From the NCBI GenBank assembly GCA_026387805.1, contig JAPLKY010000403.1, positions 1 through 7,116 on the forward strand: DNA of 7,116 nt, given 5' to 3'. The notes beneath the pieces were generated by a model. It ran no database searches, was not told the DNA's origin, and was given only the letters and a program-made list of their open reading frames with translations. The position numbers and the translations under genes were made by a program. This document shows, in pieces, positions 6,576 through 7,116 of this stretch. Position 1 is the stretch's first letter. Each line of letters begins with the position of its first letter. This DNA is from Candidatus Krumholzibacteriia bacterium. Its GTDB lineage: Bacteria; Krumholzibacteriota; Krumholzibacteriia; Krumholzibacteriales; Krumholzibacteriaceae.

Positions 6576-6595
6576 GCAATATATTGCACTGCAAT
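6576..6595 (+). repeat. Two overlapping palindromes sharing ATTGC
   Basis: GCAATATATTGC (6576-6587) is a perfect 12-base palindrome. ATTGCACTGCAAT (6583-6595) is a second one, with 6-base arms around a single C. They share ATTGC, so three GCAAT/ATTGC half-sites lie side by side. A further TGCAAT at 6652-6657 overlaps the -12 part of the candidate promoter. It may be an operator for an unknown regulator; no known factor is claimed. Confidence 0.4.
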
Positions 6596-6639
6596 CTATT
6601 GACGCCGTCGCGCGGGAATTCTGAACGAGCGGAAAGACC

Positions 6640-6655
6640 CGGAATGATCGATGCA
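6640..6655 (+). promoter_or_regulatory. Candidate sigma-54 (-24/-12) promoter for the downstream receiver gene
   Basis: CGGAATGATCGATGCA has the invariant GG (6641-6642) and GC (6653-6654) separated by exactly ten bases. It also agrees with TGGCACG-N4-TTGCW at A (-21 side), G, the T before GC and the final A, while four of the scored positions differ. It is the only + strand GG-N10-GC I found in the gap. Transcription would start near 6666, leaving an 87-base leader before the ATG at 6753. The sigma-54 activator gene just upstream makes this plausible. By chance about one such core match is expected in a gap this long, so the call rests on context. Confidence 0.4.
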
Positions 6656-6689
6656 ATTGGATGATTATGGATTCTTGGTAGGAGCGGCT

Positions 6690-6724
6690 GAAGGAGCAGA
6701 CCCGACGAGTCGGGTCGCTCCTTC
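6690..6724 (+). repeat. Strong 16-base-pair bulged hairpin in the leader of the receiver gene
   Basis: The left arm GAAGGAGC (6690-6697), a single bulged A (6698) and GACCCGAC (6699-6706) pair with GTCGGGTC (6709-6716) and GCTCCTTC (6717-6724) around GA (6707-6708). In RNA the two or three innermost pairs would open. No T run follows on either strand, so it is not a classical intrinsic terminator. It ends 28 bases before the ATG. It may be an mRNA leader structure, a protein-binding site or a dispersed REP-like palindrome; a nearby GTAGGAGCGGC at 6679-6689 repeats the GGAGC element. Confidence 0.6.
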
Positions 6725-6752
6725 GCAAATGAAGCGAGCACCGGGGGGTATC

Positions 6753-7116
6753 ATGAAACATGTTTCTGAAATCCTGATAGTGGATGACGACGAGGAATTC
6801 GTCGCCGATCTCTTGAGGTACTGGCGGGCCCCGCTCGCGGTGCGCATCGCGAGGTCCGGAAAAGAGGCAATCAAATATCTTCGCGCGCGAGTTCCGCGGC
6901 TCGTTCTTCTCGATCTCAAGCTCCCGCGCTTTCTGGGAACGACCGATGAGCTCGAAGGCCAGGCACTTCTCGCCGATCTGAAATCTCGCCCCGAATATAA
7001 GTGCCCGGTGGTGGTTGTCACGCAGGAGACCTCTCCGGATGTGAAGAGCCGCATGCTGGCCTCCGGAGCCGCTGCGTATTTGACCAAGCCGGTTGATGTG
7101 TCGGAGCTCGAGGGGA
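6753..7116 (+). CDS. Response-regulator receiver protein, 3' end outside window
   Basis: An open frame of 121 codons runs off the right edge. It encodes a full CheY-like receiver: LIVDDDEEF with the acidic residues Asp11-Asp13, phosphoacceptor Asp54 in LVLLDLKLP (50-58), switch Thr90 in VVVVT (86-90), and YLTKP with Lys112 (109-113). After LDLKLP there is a stretch FLGTTDELEGQALLADLK that is a few residues longer than usual. What follows the receiver is unknown: it could be a single-domain phosphorelay protein or carry an output domain. The start is supported by GGGGGG at 6743-6748, four bases upstream, and by the correct fold position of the first strand. It lies 384 bases after the sigma-54 activator, behind a candidate sigma-54 promoter, so it may be a target of that activator as well as a relay partner. 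Confidence 0.92.
   Translation, partial: MKHVSEILIVDDDEEFVADLLRYWRAPLAVRIARSGKEAIKYLRARVPRLVLLDLKLPRFLGTTDELEGQALLADLKSRPEYKCPVVVVTQETSPDVKSRMLASGAAAYLTKPVDVSELEG

Larger units (their letters stand above)
6369..6752. other. 384-base intergenic region rich in dyad symmetry, no convincing gene
   Basis: Between the activator and the next receiver gene there is no open frame that resembles a protein. The minus-strand frames here run through the repeats and match nothing I recognise. The region is visibly richer in A/T than the genes. It holds, in order: an inverted repeat at 6424-6441, a pair of GTAAC/GTTAC dyads (6455-6533) with a GTTAC palindrome between them, overlapping GCAAT/ATTGC palindromes (6576-6595), a sigma-54-like promoter match (6640-6655), a strong bulged hairpin (6690-6724), and a G-rich ribosome-binding site at 6743-6748. 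This density suggests a regulated promoter region. Confidence 0.75.

Noticed and set aside
6584..6626. Sigma-70-like -35 boxes (TTGCAC at 6584, TTGACG at 6599).
   Set aside because: Neither has a -10 resembling TATAAT at 16-18 bases; the sequence there is GC-rich.
6346..6741. A 131-codon minus-strand open frame across most of the intergenic gap.
   Set aside because: It runs through the dyads and the strong hairpin, overlaps the end of the activator gene, has no recognisable domain, and its composition looks random.
6665..7087. A 140-codon minus-strand open frame opposite the final receiver gene.
   Set aside because: The + strand encodes a complete receiver with all phosphorylation-site residues and a ribosome-binding site, so the antisense frame is a shadow.

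Overview
The window looks like a chromosomal segment from a free-living, GC-rich bacterium. There are no tRNAs, rRNAs, insertion sequences or CRISPR arrays, and all six genes lie on the + strand. The phylum cannot be fixed from the sequence. A PTS enzyme I beside an archaeal-type bifunctional phosphoglucose/phosphomannose isomerase, together with a VCBS-repeat sensor kinase and an NtrC-type regulator, is a mix I associate loosely with poorly cultured FCB-type lineages. That is an impression, not evidence.

Region 1 (1-2644) is a tightly packed sugar-phosphate operon. It holds the C-terminal part of PTS enzyme I (cut by the window start), a bifunctional phosphoglucose/phosphomannose isomerase, and a sugar-1-phosphate nucleotidyltransferase with a left-handed beta-helix tail. 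Both junctions are 4-base ATGA overlaps with a GGAGG upstream, so translation is probably coupled. The likely theme is moving hexose 6-phosphates into activated NDP-sugars for surface polysaccharide, with enzyme I as phosphoryl donor for uptake or regulation.

Region 2 (2694-6368) is a two-component pair. The sensor has an N-terminal membrane anchor or signal, an outside domain with six calcium-loop (VCBS/FG-GAP) motifs, one further membrane helix and a cytoplasmic HATPase kinase core. Its H-box appears to have alanine where the phosphoacceptor histidine should be. Next to it is a complete NtrC-family sigma-54 activator (receiver, AAA+ with GAFTGA, Fis-type helix-turn-helix).

Region 3 (6369-6752) is a 384-base gap with no convincing gene but much symmetry. 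It holds two copies of a CCGTAAC-N4-GTTRCCTG dyad exactly 60 bases apart, a related GTTAC palindrome between them, overlapping GCAAT/ATTGC palindromes, a single GG-N10-GC match for a sigma-54 promoter, and a strong bulged hairpin just before the next gene. Their order and spacing resemble an enhancer-promoter-leader arrangement for the adjacent activator.

Region 4 (6753-7116) is the start of another response-regulator gene, cut by the window end. The working model is that the membrane kinase senses an outside ligand, controls the sigma-54 activator, and the activator switches on the receiver-domain gene and whatever follows it.
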